DNA from: Sulfurospirillum diekertiae
GTDB taxonomy: Bacteria; Campylobacterota; Campylobacteria; Campylobacterales; Sulfurospirillaceae
Direction: 5' to 3'
DNA length: 64,000 nt
Assembly (NCBI RefSeq): GCF_011769985.2
Contig: NZ_CP039734.2
Location: 2,046,001-2,110,000, forward strand
The notes under the pieces are model-generated. The model did not search any database, was not told where the DNA came from, and worked only from the letters and a program-made list of their open reading frames with translations. Each line of letters begins with the position of its first letter. Within the stretch, counting starts at the first letter, position 1. A program made the translations under genes and the position numbers. This document shows, piece after piece, positions 37,424 through 47,024 of the stretch.

Positions 37424-38283
37424 TTAACCAATTCCTTGAGGTATTCTCCATAACCGTTTTTACTCAGAGGTTTTGCAATCTCCAAGACTTGCTCTTTGGT
37501 AATCCAGCCATAATTATAAGCGATCTCCTCCAAGCAAGCAATTTTAAAACTCTGTCGCTTTTCAATCGTTTGCACAAACATGCCAGCTTCCAATAAACTG
37601 TCATGTGTTCCCGTATCAAGCCAAGCAAAACCACGTCCTAAAACTTCAACTTGTAAATCGCCTCGTTTAAGATAGGCTTCATTTACAGAAGTGATTTCAA
37701 GCTCACCTCGATCACTTGGTTTAACCGCTTTGGCGATCTCAATCACACTGTTATCGTAGAAATAAAGTCCCGTTACGGCAAAAGGTGATTTGGGGTTTTT
37801 AGGTTTTTCTTCAATGCTGATTGCTTTTTGATTTTCATCAAACTCGACGACACCAAAACGTTGTGGGTCTTTGACCTGATACCCAAAAACAATCGCTCCC
37901 GATTTTAATTGAGCCGAGCTTTGAAGCAGTGGTGTAAAGCCTTGACCGTAAAAAATATTATCTCCCAAGATCAAACAAACGCTATCATCGCCGATAAACT
38001 CTTCACCTAAAAGAAACGCTTGTGCCAATCCATCAGGACTGGGTTGAATTTTATACGAGAGTGAAATTCCCCAATGAGAGCCATCGCCAAAAAGATCTTC
38101 AAATTTGCCAATATCTTGAGGGGTTGAGATAATCAAGATCTCACGAATTCCAGCTAGCATCAAAACAGAGAGCGGATAATAGATCATTGGTTTATCATAA
38201 ATCGGCAACAACTGTTTGCTAATCGTTTGGGTAACAGGATAAAGTCTGGTTCCAGACCCTCCTGCTAGGATGATGCCTTTCAT
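37420..38283 (-). CDS. rmlA: Glucose-1-phosphate thymidylyltransferase
   Basis: 287 residues; makes dTDP-glucose from dTTP and glucose-1-phosphate and is usually feedback-inhibited by dTDP-rhamnose. [16 protein letters not shown] with [14 protein letters not shown] is the family signature; [11 protein letters not shown] carries the metal-binding Asp, and [11 protein letters not shown] follows. It starts 1 base after the phosphohexomutase stop, which supplies its glucose-1-phosphate. It is the first rml gene, in the order A-B-ligase-C-D. Confidence 0.96.
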   Translation of the reverse strand: MKGIILAGGSGTRLYPVTQTISKQLLPIYDKPMIYYPLSVLMLAGIREILIISTPQDIGKFEDLFGDGSHWGISLSYKIQPSPDGLAQAFLLGEEFIGDDSVCLILGDNIFYGQGFTPLLQSSAQLKSGAIVFGYQVKDPQRFGVVEFDENQKAISIEEKPKNPKSPFAVTGLYFYDNSVIEIAKAVKPSDRGELEITSVNEAYLKRGDLQVEVLGRGFAWLDTGTHDSLLEAGMFVQTIEKRQSFKIACLEEIAYNYGWITKEQVLEIAKPLSKNGYGEYLKELVK

Positions 38284-38284
38284 G

Positions 38285-39655
38285 TTAGTGAAGCTCTGCT
38301 TTAGCGTACGCGATCAGTTCGTTCAGTTTTTTCTCGTACAATTTCGCGTTATCCGCATTGGTCGATTCAAAACGTGTGACTAAAACGGGTGTTGTATTGC
38401 TCGCTCGCACCAAGCCCCAACCATCGTTAAAAATGACTCTTACGCCGTCAACATCAACAATCTCTTTAATAGCAGGAAAATCTTTAGGAGGATTTTTCAA
38501 AAGCTCTTTGACTTTTTCAACAAGAGGAAACTTATCGCTTTCATTGGTCTCAACTTTAAGTTCTTCAGTAGAATAAACGGTTGGTAATTTTGCGATCTCA
38601 GCATCCACATCCAAACCATTTTTAACCATTTCAATCATACGAAGCGTGGCGTAAATCGCATCATCGTAACCAAAATAACGGTCATTAAAGAAAAGATGTC
38701 CGCTCACTTCCGCTGCAAAATCGGCGTTCGTTTTAGCGATCATCACTTTAAGGTTACTGTGACCTGTTTTATACATAATCGCATGACCTCGTTTGTTAAT
38801 CTCATCGTACATCACTTGAGAACATTTCACTTCACCAATGACCGTTGGGTTTTTCATAGCGCTGGAAAACAAAATCGCCATAATGTCGCCTTTGACATTG
38901 TTGTGCTTGGTCAAAAACGCCAATCTATCGGCATCCCCATCATACGCAAACCCAAGCGCATACTCGCCTTCAAGCTCTTTTTTAATGTCTTTGAGGTTTT
39001 TCTCAACGGTTGGGTCAGGATGGTGGTTAGGAAATGTACCATCGGGGTCTGTAAATAAACCTTTACATGTAAAACCTAAAGCTTTAAATACATCTTGCAC
39101 CACAACGCCTGCAACGCCGTTTCCACAGTCATAAACAAACGGTTGCTTGAAGCCTTTAAGGTGGTCAAACTCTTTGATCAAAAAGGCGATATAACGCTCT
39201 TTCGCATTAATAAACGTTGAGCTTAAGTCATCTTCGATTTCCATCGCGTAATTTTGCATAATCTCGCGACCCAGTGCGTAAATGTCTTCGCCAAAAAAAG
39301 GCTTTTTATCGAGGGTTACTTTAAAACCATTGTATTCACTAGGATTGTGAGAACCCGTGATCATAATGGAAGCATTAGGTGTTACGCCATCGAAATTTTG
39401 AAAATTACTAAAGTAATTCACCGGTGTCGCAACGAGTCCCATGTTAAGCACGTTACAGCCAGCTTTGTTGAGTCCGCTAGTAAGATACTCACACAAAATC
39501 GGTGAATGTGAACGCGCGTCATACCCTATCGCAACATTTTTACCCACTTTAGCAATCTGTTTTCCTAAAAAATACCCAATAAGTTTAACCGTTTGCTCGT
39601 TCAGCTCTTTTTCGTAAATACCTCTGATGTCATACTCTCTAAATATCGCTTTCAA
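38285..39655 (-). CDS. Phosphomannomutase/phosphoglucomutase
   Basis: 456 residues; interconverts hexose-6- and hexose-1-phosphates. The four-domain fold shows the phosphoserine loop [13 protein letters not shown] near residue 98, the metal loop [10 protein letters not shown] near residue 240, sugar-specificity EVSGHLFF near residue 318 and the phosphate-binding RASNTTP near the end. AlgC/ManB-type enzymes use glucose and mannose, and here it likely feeds RmlA and RfbF with glucose-1-phosphate. It overlaps the upstream exonuclease gene by 4 bases. Palindrome 39063 encodes Phe-Thr-Cys-Lys. Confidence 0.92.
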   Translation of the reverse strand: MKAIFREYDIRGIYEKELNEQTVKLIGYFLGKQIAKVGKNVAIGYDARSHSPILCEYLTSGLNKAGCNVLNMGLVATPVNYFSNFQNFDGVTPNASIMITGSHNPSEYNGFKVTLDKKPFFGEDIYALGREIMQNYAMEIEDDLSSTFINAKERYIAFLIKEFDHLKGFKQPFVYDCGNGVAGVVVQDVFKALGFTCKGLFTDPDGTFPNHHPDPTVEKNLKDIKKELEGEYALGFAYDGDADRLAFLTKHNNVKGDIMAILFSSAMKNPTVIGEVKCSQVMYDEINKRGHAIMYKTGHSNLKVMIAKTNADFAAEVSGHLFFNDRYFGYDDAIYATLRMIEMVKNGLDVDAEIAKLPTVYSTEELKVETNESDKFPLVEKVKELLKNPPKDFPAIKEIVDVDGVRVIFNDGWGLVRASNTTPVLVTRFESTNADNAKLYEKKLNELIAYAKAELH

Positions 39656-40440
39656 TGGTTCTCCTTGTACAGTTCTTCTTCAATTGCGATGCCAAAAACA
39701 TCCGTATAGGACTTTTCAACCCGTAAATTTTCTTGCATTGTAACCAATGCACGCTGATAATCCTCTATAATGAGGTTCCCTTTTAAGAGTTCATACTTTA
39801 AAAATAACCAATAGGTATTGAGCACATCGCTTTCGCAATACTCCTTAATTTTATCCATTTCACCTGCATAGTAAAGCTCTAGCACTTGATCGCCATGCAC
39901 ATCGTATTTACCCGGAAGCCCTACCATTGAGCAGACATGGTCTAACTTCATGCCACGCACCGCGCCAAATTCGCACAAATGGTCTAAGAGATCGACATGA
40001 AAACGGTCACTGTAACGCGCGCGGTAATTTTCCCATTTGTTTTTATTCAACTCTTTGTTTTCGACCTCAAAATAAGCGTTACATGTAAGATTGTATTGCA
40101 TCGCTCTTAGCATCAAAAGCGGCATATCAAAACTGCGCCCGTTAAAGCTCACGAGCTTTGGATTGTGTTTATTGATAAATCCTAAAAAGCTTTTGATCAT
40201 CTCATGCTCCGTGTTGCCCTCAATGCTACTCACCTTGCGAAAGATGCCAAAATCATCCGCGATGACCGCCGAAATCGCCACAATTTTATGAAAAGAGAGG
40301 GGTAAAAAGCTGCTTCCACTCTTCTCCTCTTGCTCCTTTTGCGCTAAAAGCGAAACCTCAAGGTCTTCTCCTTCAAGGTTTAGGACACTTCGAATTAGCT
40401 TGGTATCAGGGATAGTCTCGATATCGAACACACAAATCAT
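39652..40440 (-). CDS. Predicted 3'-5' exonuclease (PolB exonuclease-like)
   Basis: 262 residues of DEDD-type fold: VFDIETIPDT (first Asp-Glu), SFNGRSFDMPLL near residue 97, then YCESDVLNTYWLF with the last catalytic Asp. This matches the family of stand-alone exonucleases related to the proofreading domain of PolB polymerases. It probably acts in DNA repair or RNA turnover; no substrate is known from the sequence. It heads the minus-strand polysaccharide operon by overlap with the phosphohexomutase, but is not obviously part of that pathway. It is divergent from waaC across 67 bases, where TACAAT (40468) may be a -10 on the plus strand. Confidence 0.82.
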   Translation of the reverse strand: MICVFDIETIPDTKLIRSVLNLEGEDLEVSLLAQKEQEEKSGSSFLPLSFHKIVAISAVIADDFGIFRKVSSIEGNTEHEMIKSFLGFINKHNPKLVSFNGRSFDMPLLMLRAMQYNLTCNAYFEVENKELNKNKWENYRARYSDRFHVDLLDHLCEFGAVRGMKLDHVCSMVGLPGKYDVHGDQVLELYYAGEMDKIKEYCESDVLNTYWLFLKYELLKGNLIIEDYQRALVTMQENLRVEKSYTDVFGIAIEEELYKENH

Positions 40441-40507
40441 TGAACCGCCTTTAAGTGACTTTTAGTTACAATTATAACTTAACTCATTTAAAAAGGGATG
40501 ATACGGA

Positions 40508-41470
40508 ATGAAAATTGCGATTGTAAAACTATCAGCACTGGGTGATATTATTCACGCCATGATTGTTTTGCAATACATCAAAAAAAACATTCCTGATGCA
40601 CAAATTGATTGGTTTGTGGAAGAAAAATTTGTTGGGATTTTAGAAAACAATCCGCATATCCACGCCCTTTATCCCCTACGTCTTAAAAACAATAAACGTC
40701 ATGTTTTCAAAGAGTATCAAAAGCTCAAGACGATCTCAAAACAAAATCAGTATGATCTTGTTTTAGACTTGCAAGGACTCATCAAATCTGCCCTAGTTGC
40801 TAGAATTTTAAGTCCAAACTGTGTTGGTTTCGATAAACAAAGTCTTCGAGAACCGCTGGCTGCATTCTTTTATAAAACTTCTTTTCATGTTCCTTACGAA
40901 GAAAATGTCATTATGCGCAATCTCAAGCTTACATGTAAAGCTCTCAATATCGATATACCAGATATTCAAACCAAGGAACCTTTTTTGTTTTCAACGCATG
41001 AGAGTGACATAGCGCCAACACTGCTTGTCATTACTGGCTCATCGTGGCAAAGCAAAGTGTATCCCAAAGAGCATTTTGTGACCATTCTCAATGCTTTACA
41101 TGTAAAGAGTTTTATTGCTTGGGGAAATGAAAAAGAAAAAACAGATGCACAGTTTATTTGCGATCACACCAATGCAACAATGCTTCCGAAAATGAGTTTG
41201 AATGAATTAAAAACTATTGTCCAAAATAGCCAGCTCGTCATAGGTGCGGACAGCGGTCCAACCCATATGGCATGGGCACTAGGTCGTCCGAGTATTACCA
41301 TTTTTGGTCCAACACCAAGCGAGCGAAACACCGTTACAACGGCTATTAATTTGACAATCGATTGTGAAAAAGCTATAAATGCACGAGATATCAACAAACA
41401 TGATTTTTGCATTCAACAGATTGATCCCCTAAAAATTATTGCATTGGCAAAGGAACTACTCCCGTGTTAG
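40508..41470 (+). CDS. waaC: Lipopolysaccharide heptosyltransferase I
   Basis: 320 residues; GT9 enzyme adding the first heptose from ADP-heptose to Kdo-lipid A. The start IVKLSALGDIIHAM and the C-terminal donor block GADSGPTHMAWALGRPSITIFGP are characteristic. It starts a plus-strand core-LPS run. Palindromes at 40929 and 41096 lie 167 bases apart, one read as Leu-Thr-Cys-Lys and the other as Leu-His-Val-Lys. The stop overlaps the GTG start of the acyltransferase gene by 7 bases. Confidence 0.93.
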   Translation: MKIAIVKLSALGDIIHAMIVLQYIKKNIPDAQIDWFVEEKFVGILENNPHIHALYPLRLKNNKRHVFKEYQKLKTISKQNQYDLVLDLQGLIKSALVARILSPNCVGFDKQSLREPLAAFFYKTSFHVPYEENVIMRNLKLTCKALNIDIPDIQTKEPFLFSTHESDIAPTLLVITGSSWQSKVYPKEHFVTILNALHVKSFIAWGNEKEKTDAQFICDHTNATMLPKMSLNELKTIVQNSQLVIGADSGPTHMAWALGRPSITIFGPTPSERNTVTTAINLTIDCEKAINARDINKHDFCIQQIDPLKIIALAKELLPC

Positions 41471-42354
41471 ATTATTTTTATTTATCCGCTTTTGGGTTGT
41501 TTAAACTCTTCGTGACCAAACTACCAAAATCGCTATTGATGCTTTTGATTAATTTTTTTGCAGCTATTGGCTATCTCGTTGATAAAAAACACACCAAAAT
41601 CGCCAAGGTGAATTTAGATCTTGCGTTTGAAGATCGTATGAGTGAAGAGCGAAAAATAGAGATTATCAAACAGTGTTATAAAAACTTGCTTTACTTGCTC
41701 AAAGATTTTATAGAAAATCAAACCATCTCAAAAGAGAAGTTACTTCAAAAAGTGACTTTTCATAATGAGCACATCTATGTTGAAGCTTTAAAACTTAAAA
41801 AAGGGGTCATTTTTCAAACGGCGCATTATGGTAACTGGGAGATTATGTCCTTAGCAGTAGGCGCAAAATTTGGACCAATCAGCATTATTGGAAGAGAACT
41901 AGACTCTAAAGTGATGAATGCCATTCTAGAAAAAAACAGGCAACGCTTCAATGTAACACTTTTAGATAAAAAAGGTGCTATGCGAGGCATCCTCAAAACT
42001 CTCAAAAATGGGGGGAGTGTAGGGTTACTTGTCGATCAAAATACTTCTGAAAATGAGGGAGTGCTTGTTCCTTTTTTTGGGAAACTGGTCAGACATACAC
42101 CAGCAGCGGCTCAATTTGCAAAAAAAACCGACTGTATTATTATCCCTGCATTTATCACGACCCAAGATCATGAGCATTTCGATCTCACCTTTTACGAACC
42201 GATTCCTGCACCTCATGATGACAATGAACAATCTTTGCTTGATAGTATTCAAGCACAAGCGGAGATAACACAACGCATCATTGAGAACAAACCTGATGAA
42301 TGGTTCTGGTTTCACCGCAGGTGGAAAAATCAATACGAGGAATGCTACAAGTGA
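41464..42354 (+). CDS. Lipid A late acyltransferase (HtrB/LpxL type)
   Basis: 296 residues; transfers a secondary acyl chain to lipid A at the inner membrane. An N-terminal membrane helix (about residues 8-38) is followed by the catalytic motif HYGNWE (His-x4-Glu) near residue 120, and LLVDQNTSENEGVLVPFFG near residue 190 matches the family. The start is GTG 41464 with AAGGAA 7 bases before it, inside the waaC stop region. The closing segment has WFWFHRRWKN, also typical. Whether it prefers laurate, myristate or palmitate is not evident. Confidence 0.92.
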   Translation: MLDYFYLSAFGLFKLFVTKLPKSLLMLLINFFAAIGYLVDKKHTKIAKVNLDLAFEDRMSEERKIEIIKQCYKNLLYLLKDFIENQTISKEKLLQKVTFHNEHIYVEALKLKKGVIFQTAHYGNWEIMSLAVGAKFGPISIIGRELDSKVMNAILEKNRQRFNVTLLDKKGAMRGILKTLKNGGSVGLLVDQNTSENEGVLVPFFGKLVRHTPAAAQFAKKTDCIIIPAFITTQDHEHFDLTFYEPIPAPHDDNEQSLLDSIQAQAEITQRIIENKPDEWFWFHRRWKNQYEECYK

Positions 42355-43571
42355 CGATTCATAATTTTTCATCATTTCAGACAAAAATCCCAACAATCAA
42401 TAGCTATCTTTTGATCTTGTTAGGATTCACATTCCCTTTATCCGTTTCCATTGGAACGGCGGTTATAGGGTGCATCATGCTTCTATGGTTAGTAGAAGGA
42501 AAATTCAAAGAAAAATTTACCATTATCCAACACAATAAAATTTCATATGCTTTTTTAGCCTTTTTCATGATCCATCTCATCGGTCTACTGTGGAGTGAAG
42601 ATTTAACATGGGGACTTCATATTGTGAGTAAAGAGTGGCGTATTTTGCTTCTTCTAGTCTTAATTACGATCACTAAAAAAGAGCATATTCAATACTATCT
42701 TATTGCATTTCTCTTAGCCATGAGCTTATCTGAAGTATTGTCTTATCTAATTTGGTTTGGGATTATCACACCTTTTCATGGTGCTACCATACTTAACCCT
42801 ACACCCTTTATGAGCCATATTTCATACAACCCCTTTTTAGCTTTTAGTATTTTTCTCTTAATCTATTTTATCTTTTTCATCAAAAATTATAAAAATAACT
42901 TTTCTAAAATCATTTCTTTATTTTTTTTAACCACCATGACGATCAATATTTTTATAACAGGAGGCAGAGCAGGTCAAGTTGGCTTTTTTGTTATGTTGTC
43001 CTTAGCCTTTATCTTATATTTTAAAAAAAATATTTTAAAATCTGCACTCTTGATCCTTGTTGTGTTACCTACCATTTTTTTTATAGCCTACTCTTCAAGC
43101 ACGCTCTTTAACACACGAATTCATGAAGGGCTCAATGACGTTCATATGATTGATAAAAACCCCAATACCAGTGTTGGACTACGAATGACGTTTGCAATGA
43201 ATACCTTAGAAATTATCAAAGAAAATCCTATTTTTGGTGCTGGAACAGGTGATTTTCCTCAAGAATATGAAAAAGTAAATATGCAAAGATCGCCAAATGC
43301 CCTTCCTACAGTCAATCCTCACAATATGTACTTGCTTGTCTTAGCGCAAACGGGTATTGTAGGTCTTGTGCTAATGCTTTCAATTTTTTATATGCAGATA
43401 CAATCATTTTTTAAAATCAATGATTCGCTCGCACCATTAAGGCTTGCGCTTCCTCTTTTATTTTTAACCATTATGCTCAGCGACAGCTACCTTTTGGGTC
43501 ACCATACAGCCCTTTTATTTGTTTATTTTAGTGCCATTCTTTACAAGGACTTTTCCGGTGAAAAAGTCTAA
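42351..43571 (+). CDS. O-antigen ligase family protein (WaaL-like)
   Basis: 406 residues with about 11 membrane helices. The large periplasmic loop near residues 250-330 carries IFGAGTGDFPQEY and the conserved His of VNPHNMYLLVLAQTG, as in WaaL/Wzy_C proteins. It either ligates the undecaprenyl-linked O-unit to the lipid A core or polymerises it. Placement among core genes favours the ligase role. Upstream in-frame starts exist (42300, 42342). I choose GTG 42351 because it overlaps the acyltransferase stop (GTGA) and has GAGGA 9 bases before it. Confidence 0.86.
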   Translation: MTIHNFSSFQTKIPTINSYLLILLGFTFPLSVSIGTAVIGCIMLLWLVEGKFKEKFTIIQHNKISYAFLAFFMIHLIGLLWSEDLTWGLHIVSKEWRILLLLVLITITKKEHIQYYLIAFLLAMSLSEVLSYLIWFGIITPFHGATILNPTPFMSHISYNPFLAFSIFLLIYFIFFIKNYKNNFSKIISLFFLTTMTINIFITGGRAGQVGFFVMLSLAFILYFKKNILKSALLILVVLPTIFFIAYSSSTLFNTRIHEGLNDVHMIDKNPNTSVGLRMTFAMNTLEIIKENPIFGAGTGDFPQEYEKVNMQRSPNALPTVNPHNMYLLVLAQTGIVGLVLMLSIFYMQIQSFFKINDSLAPLRLALPLLFLTIMLSDSYLLGHHTALLFVYFSAILYKDFSGEKV

Positions 43572-44637
43572 GATCTTAATTGTTATTCAAAGATCAAATG
43601 GGGATGTTTTTTTAAGTACCCCTTTAATCAATGCTTTATATCACTATTATGACCAAGCTGAAATTGATTTATTGATCAATGATGATACGCTGGGCATTGC
43701 CAAGACGTTGGAGCATATCCATACGATTCATCTTTATAAATATTCTTGGCGAAAACTTTCAACCCTGCAAAGGCTTAAAGAAGAATTTTTCTTAATGAAA
43801 TCCATCTTCAAAAAATATGATTTAGCCATTAGTTTAACGTCCAGTGATCGAAGTGTTTTATATGCTGCGTTTGGGGCAAAACATTCTATTGCCGCTGTTG
43901 AAAAAGATGTCAAAAAAGCATGGTGGAAAAAGCTTTTATTAACACAACACTACTTTTTTGATACCTCAAAACATATTGTTATGAACAACGTAACACCCCT
44001 TAATTTACTCAAAATCAACTGCTCCAAAGTGGAAATAACCGCCAACCCAAAGGCGGAAGATATAAAAAACATAGAAAATGTGTTGCAAAAAGAAGGCATT
44101 AAAAATTTTATTATTTTTCACCCATCTGCTCAATATAGCTATAAAATGCTCAACAATGAAACACTTAACACTCTTCTAAGACTTTTAAATAGTTTAAACA
44201 TTCCCATCATCGTTACGGGAGGTAAAACAGCCATTGATGAAGAAATTTCTCAAAACCTGCCAGAGCTTGCTAATATCCATAACTTCATAGGCAAAACCTC
44301 TTTGGGTGAATATATAGCGCTCTCATACCTCTGCCAAGCCTATATTGGAATGGATACACTCAATATGCATATCGCTGCAGCCCAAAATAAGCGTATCTTT
44401 GCTATTTTTGGTCCAACACTCACTTCCATGTGGTCGCCATGGGATAATCTAAGTGGTACTTACAGGATGGGAACTCCACCTTTTTATACCTATGGAGCTA
44501 TTACTATTTTTCAAGCCAATCTGCCCTGCGTACCTTGTGGAAAAGCAGGATGTGATGATAAGCATGGCAAAAGTGACTGTTTAGCACTCATCAATCCAAA
44601 CACTATTTTTCAAGAAGTTCAAAAATGGTTAAAATAA
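43558..44637 (+). CDS. Glycosyltransferase family 9 (heptosyltransferase-like)
   Basis: 359 residues. VIQRSNGDVFLSTPLINAL near the start and YIGMDTLNMHIAAAQNK near residue 265 are the GT9 donor-binding elements. IFGPTLTSMWSPW follows, and CVPCGKAGC near the C-terminus is a cysteine-rich tail seen in several heptosyltransferases. It is probably the third heptosyltransferase, or a related core glycosyltransferase, beyond WaaC and WaaF. The start is GTG 43558, with AAGGA 8 bases upstream, overlapping the ligase gene by 14 bases. It overlaps the next glycosyltransferase by 13 bases. Confidence 0.85.
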   Translation: MKKSKILIVIQRSNGDVFLSTPLINALYHYYDQAEIDLLINDDTLGIAKTLEHIHTIHLYKYSWRKLSTLQRLKEEFFLMKSIFKKYDLAISLTSSDRSVLYAAFGAKHSIAAVEKDVKKAWWKKLLLTQHYFFDTSKHIVMNNVTPLNLLKINCSKVEITANPKAEDIKNIENVLQKEGIKNFIIFHPSAQYSYKMLNNETLNTLLRLLNSLNIPIIVTGGKTAIDEEISQNLPELANIHNFIGKTSLGEYIALSYLCQAYIGMDTLNMHIAAAQNKRIFAIFGPTLTSMWSPWDNLSGTYRMGTPPFYTYGAITIFQANLPCVPCGKAGCDDKHGKSDCLALINPNTIFQEVQKWLK

Positions 44638-45365
44638 GCGTTACGATACTTACAAAGAATTCTGAGGAACATATGAAGCAGTGTCTTGAGGCACTTCAAT
44701 CGTTTGATGAAATCATCATCTTAGATAATGGTTCGATGGATGATACCTTGCAAATTGCACAACAATACCCTAATGTTAAAATAGTAAAACATGAATTCAT
44801 TGGCTTTGGTCCTTTAAAAAATCTTGCCATTTCTTACGCCAAGAATGATTGGATTTTTTCGATAGACAGCGATGAAATTGCAACTCCTAGCTTAGTACAA
44901 GAAATACACGCTTTAAACTTCGATAAAAACACCCTTTATGCCATCAAAAGATCCAATTTTTACGGCATGAAAAAAATGCAATGTTGTGGCTGGGATAACG
45001 ATTTTGTCAAACGTATTTTTCATAAACAAAGCACAAAATTTAGTGATGATTTAGTACATGAAAGCCTTTTGAACAATGGTTTAAAAATTAAAAAGCTCCA
45101 TAATGAGTTGGAACACTACTCTTTTAAAAGTGCTGATGAGCTTATTGATAAAATGCAAAAATACTCATCGCTTTGGGCACAAGATAAAAAAGGCAAGAAA
45201 AGTGCATCCCCTCTTCAAGCTGTTATAAGAGCCTTCTTTACTTTTATAAAATTTTATTTTTTAAAAAAAGGATTTTTAAATGGCTATGAAGGACTTGTCA
45301 TTTCTGTCTCAAATGCCAATGGCACCTTCTACAAATATATCAAGCTCTACGAGAACAACAAATGA
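44625..45365 (+). CDS. Family 2 glycosyltransferase, WaaE/LgtF-like
   Basis: 246 residues: VKISVTILTKNSEEHMKQCL, then IIILDNGSMDDT and the IFSIDSDEIATP metal-binding segment near residue 84. This is the form of core beta-1,4-glucosyltransferases (WaaE/KdtX/LgtF) that attach glucose to heptose I. Location between GT9 and WaaF genes fits. It overlaps the next gene by 4 bases (ATGA). Confidence 0.85.
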   Translation: MVKISVTILTKNSEEHMKQCLEALQSFDEIIILDNGSMDDTLQIAQQYPNVKIVKHEFIGFGPLKNLAISYAKNDWIFSIDSDEIATPSLVQEIHALNFDKNTLYAIKRSNFYGMKKMQCCGWDNDFVKRIFHKQSTKFSDDLVHESLLNNGLKIKKLHNELEHYSFKSADELIDKMQKYSSLWAQDKKGKKSASPLQAVIRAFFTFIKFYFLKKGFLNGYEGLVISVSNANGTFYKYIKLYENNK

Positions 45366-46174
45366 TGACGTGTAGCCTGATCATTACAACCTACAACTGG
45401 GAAGAAGCACTGCAACAGGTTCTTTCCAGTTGCGCGACACAAACACGTCTGCCTGATGAAATCATTATAGCCGATGATGGAAGTTCTGAAAAAACAAAAA
45501 AAGTTATCGAAAAATTTTCACACGAAAATCCTACTTTGCATATTATTCATTCGTGGCAAGAAGATCTTGGTTTTCGCGCTTCTATGAGCAGAAACAGAGC
45601 TATTGCAAAAGCAAAGGGTGAATATATTATTTTAATTGATGGTGACATCTGCTTGCATCAAAATTTCATTCAAGATCATCTCTCTTTTGCCAAAAAAGGC
45701 TTTTTCACCCAAGGCACACGCGTTTTAGTTGAAAAAAACTTGACACAAAAAATATTTCAGGCAAAGAAGCTCGCCTTAAATTTTTTCTCACAAGGCATTA
45801 AAAACCGCAAAAACACACTGCATTCGAAATTTTTAAGCGCTCTGTTTTCAACACAAAAGAGCCATCTCAAAGGTATTAAGACCTGCAATTTAGCCTTTTT
45901 TAAAAAAGATTGTCTTGCGATCAATGGCTTTAATGAAGATTTTGTTGGCTGGGGAAGAGAAGATAGCGAATTTGCAGTGAGACTTCTCAATTATGGTATC
46001 AAAAGACACGATATACGTTTTCATGCTATTGCTTACCATCTCTACCACCCCGAAAATACGAGAGCCAGCCTTCCACAAAATGATGCCATTTTAAAAAATA
46101 CCATTGAGCAAAAACTCATTTGGTGCAACAATGGAATTAATAAATACCTCAAAGGGCTAGACAATGAAAGTTAG
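45362..46174 (+). CDS. Family 2 glycosyltransferase with galactosyltransferase-type C-terminus
   Basis: 270 residues. The start is CSLIITTYNWEEALQQVLSS, with IIADDGSSEKT at about residue 37 and ILIDGDICLHQ near residue 95. GWGREDSEFAVRLLNYGI near residue 196 is the signature of the C-terminal galactosyltransferase-type domain. It is a core-oligosaccharide transferase acting in the cytosol. It overlaps its neighbours by 4 and 11 bases, so it belongs to the waa run. The donor sugar cannot be predicted. Confidence 0.84.
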   Translation: MMTCSLIITTYNWEEALQQVLSSCATQTRLPDEIIIADDGSSEKTKKVIEKFSHENPTLHIIHSWQEDLGFRASMSRNRAIAKAKGEYIILIDGDICLHQNFIQDHLSFAKKGFFTQGTRVLVEKNLTQKIFQAKKLALNFFSQGIKNRKNTLHSKFLSALFSTQKSHLKGIKTCNLAFFKKDCLAINGFNEDFVGWGREDSEFAVRLLNYGIKRHDIRFHAIAYHLYHPENTRASLPQNDAILKNTIEQKLIWCNNGINKYLKGLDNES

Positions 46175-47024
46175 CGCATTTACGTTCATCAAAAATGGTG
46201 AAATACTAGGATACCCTTTTGTAGAATCTATCAAATCTATTTTACCGATTGTCGATGAATTTGTTGTCAATGTCGGACAAAGCGAAGATGATACACTCAA
46301 AATTATTCAAGCGATTGATAGCCCTAAAATCAGAATTATAGAGTCTCTCTGGAACAATAACATGAAAGATCGTGGTTATGTTTACGGTCAACAAAAGATG
46401 ATAGCGCAATTTAATTGCACAGGTGATTGGGCTTTTTACCTTGAAGGTGATGAAGTGGTTCACGAAGAGGATTTAGATAAAATTTACGCATGTATGGAAA
46501 AGTATAAAGATGACGCCAATGTCGAAGCGATCGTTTTTGATTACTACCATTTTTATGGCAATGCTAATAGCTATCTTTGGAGCCCTGCATGGTACCGAAA
46601 AGCACCTCGCATTATCAAAAACTCCATTCGCAGCTATGCTCCCGATGGGCTTTTTTGGCTTGTTTTAGATCAAAATAAAATAGGCAGATACCCAAAAGCG
46701 GTAGAGTGTGGCGCAAAGATGTACCATTATGGATGGGTGCGAAGCGAAGCTCAGATGAATTTAAAAAGCGAAAAAGTACAACAATACTGGAACAAAGGGC
46801 ATAAAACCATCAACTATGCAGACATCGATGGTAGCATCGTCCAAGAATTCAAAGGCACGCATCCTAAGATTGTACAAGAGTGGTTACCTAAAGAAAAAGG
46901 TGTTTTCCAAGCAGATAAACATCATGTTCTGACAAAGAAAGAGAAAAAACACCGCATAATGCTCACATTAGAAAATCTCTTTGGGCTAGAACTCAGTAAA
47001 AAACACTACAAACGCATCAAATGA
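46164..47024 (+). CDS. Glycosyltransferase, GT2-like
   Basis: 286 residues. VSAFTFIKNGEILGYPFVES, then EFVVNVGQSEDDTL and FYLEGDEVVHEEDL near residue 92, which is an Asp-bearing metal site with EGDE rather than DxD. The middle is rich in Trp and Tyr (LWSPAWYRKAP, MYHYGWVRS). It occurs as a separate GT2-like branch that I cannot name. It sits directly before waaF, with which it overlaps by 4 bases, so a core function is likely. A short basic C-terminus ends it. Confidence 0.78.
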   Translation: MKVSAFTFIKNGEILGYPFVESIKSILPIVDEFVVNVGQSEDDTLKIIQAIDSPKIRIIESLWNNNMKDRGYVYGQQKMIAQFNCTGDWAFYLEGDEVVHEEDLDKIYACMEKYKDDANVEAIVFDYYHFYGNANSYLWSPAWYRKAPRIIKNSIRSYAPDGLFWLVLDQNKIGRYPKAVECGAKMYHYGWVRSEAQMNLKSEKVQQYWNKGHKTINYADIDGSIVQEFKGTHPKIVQEWLPKEKGVFQADKHHVLTKKEKKHRIMLTLENLFGLELSKKHYKRIK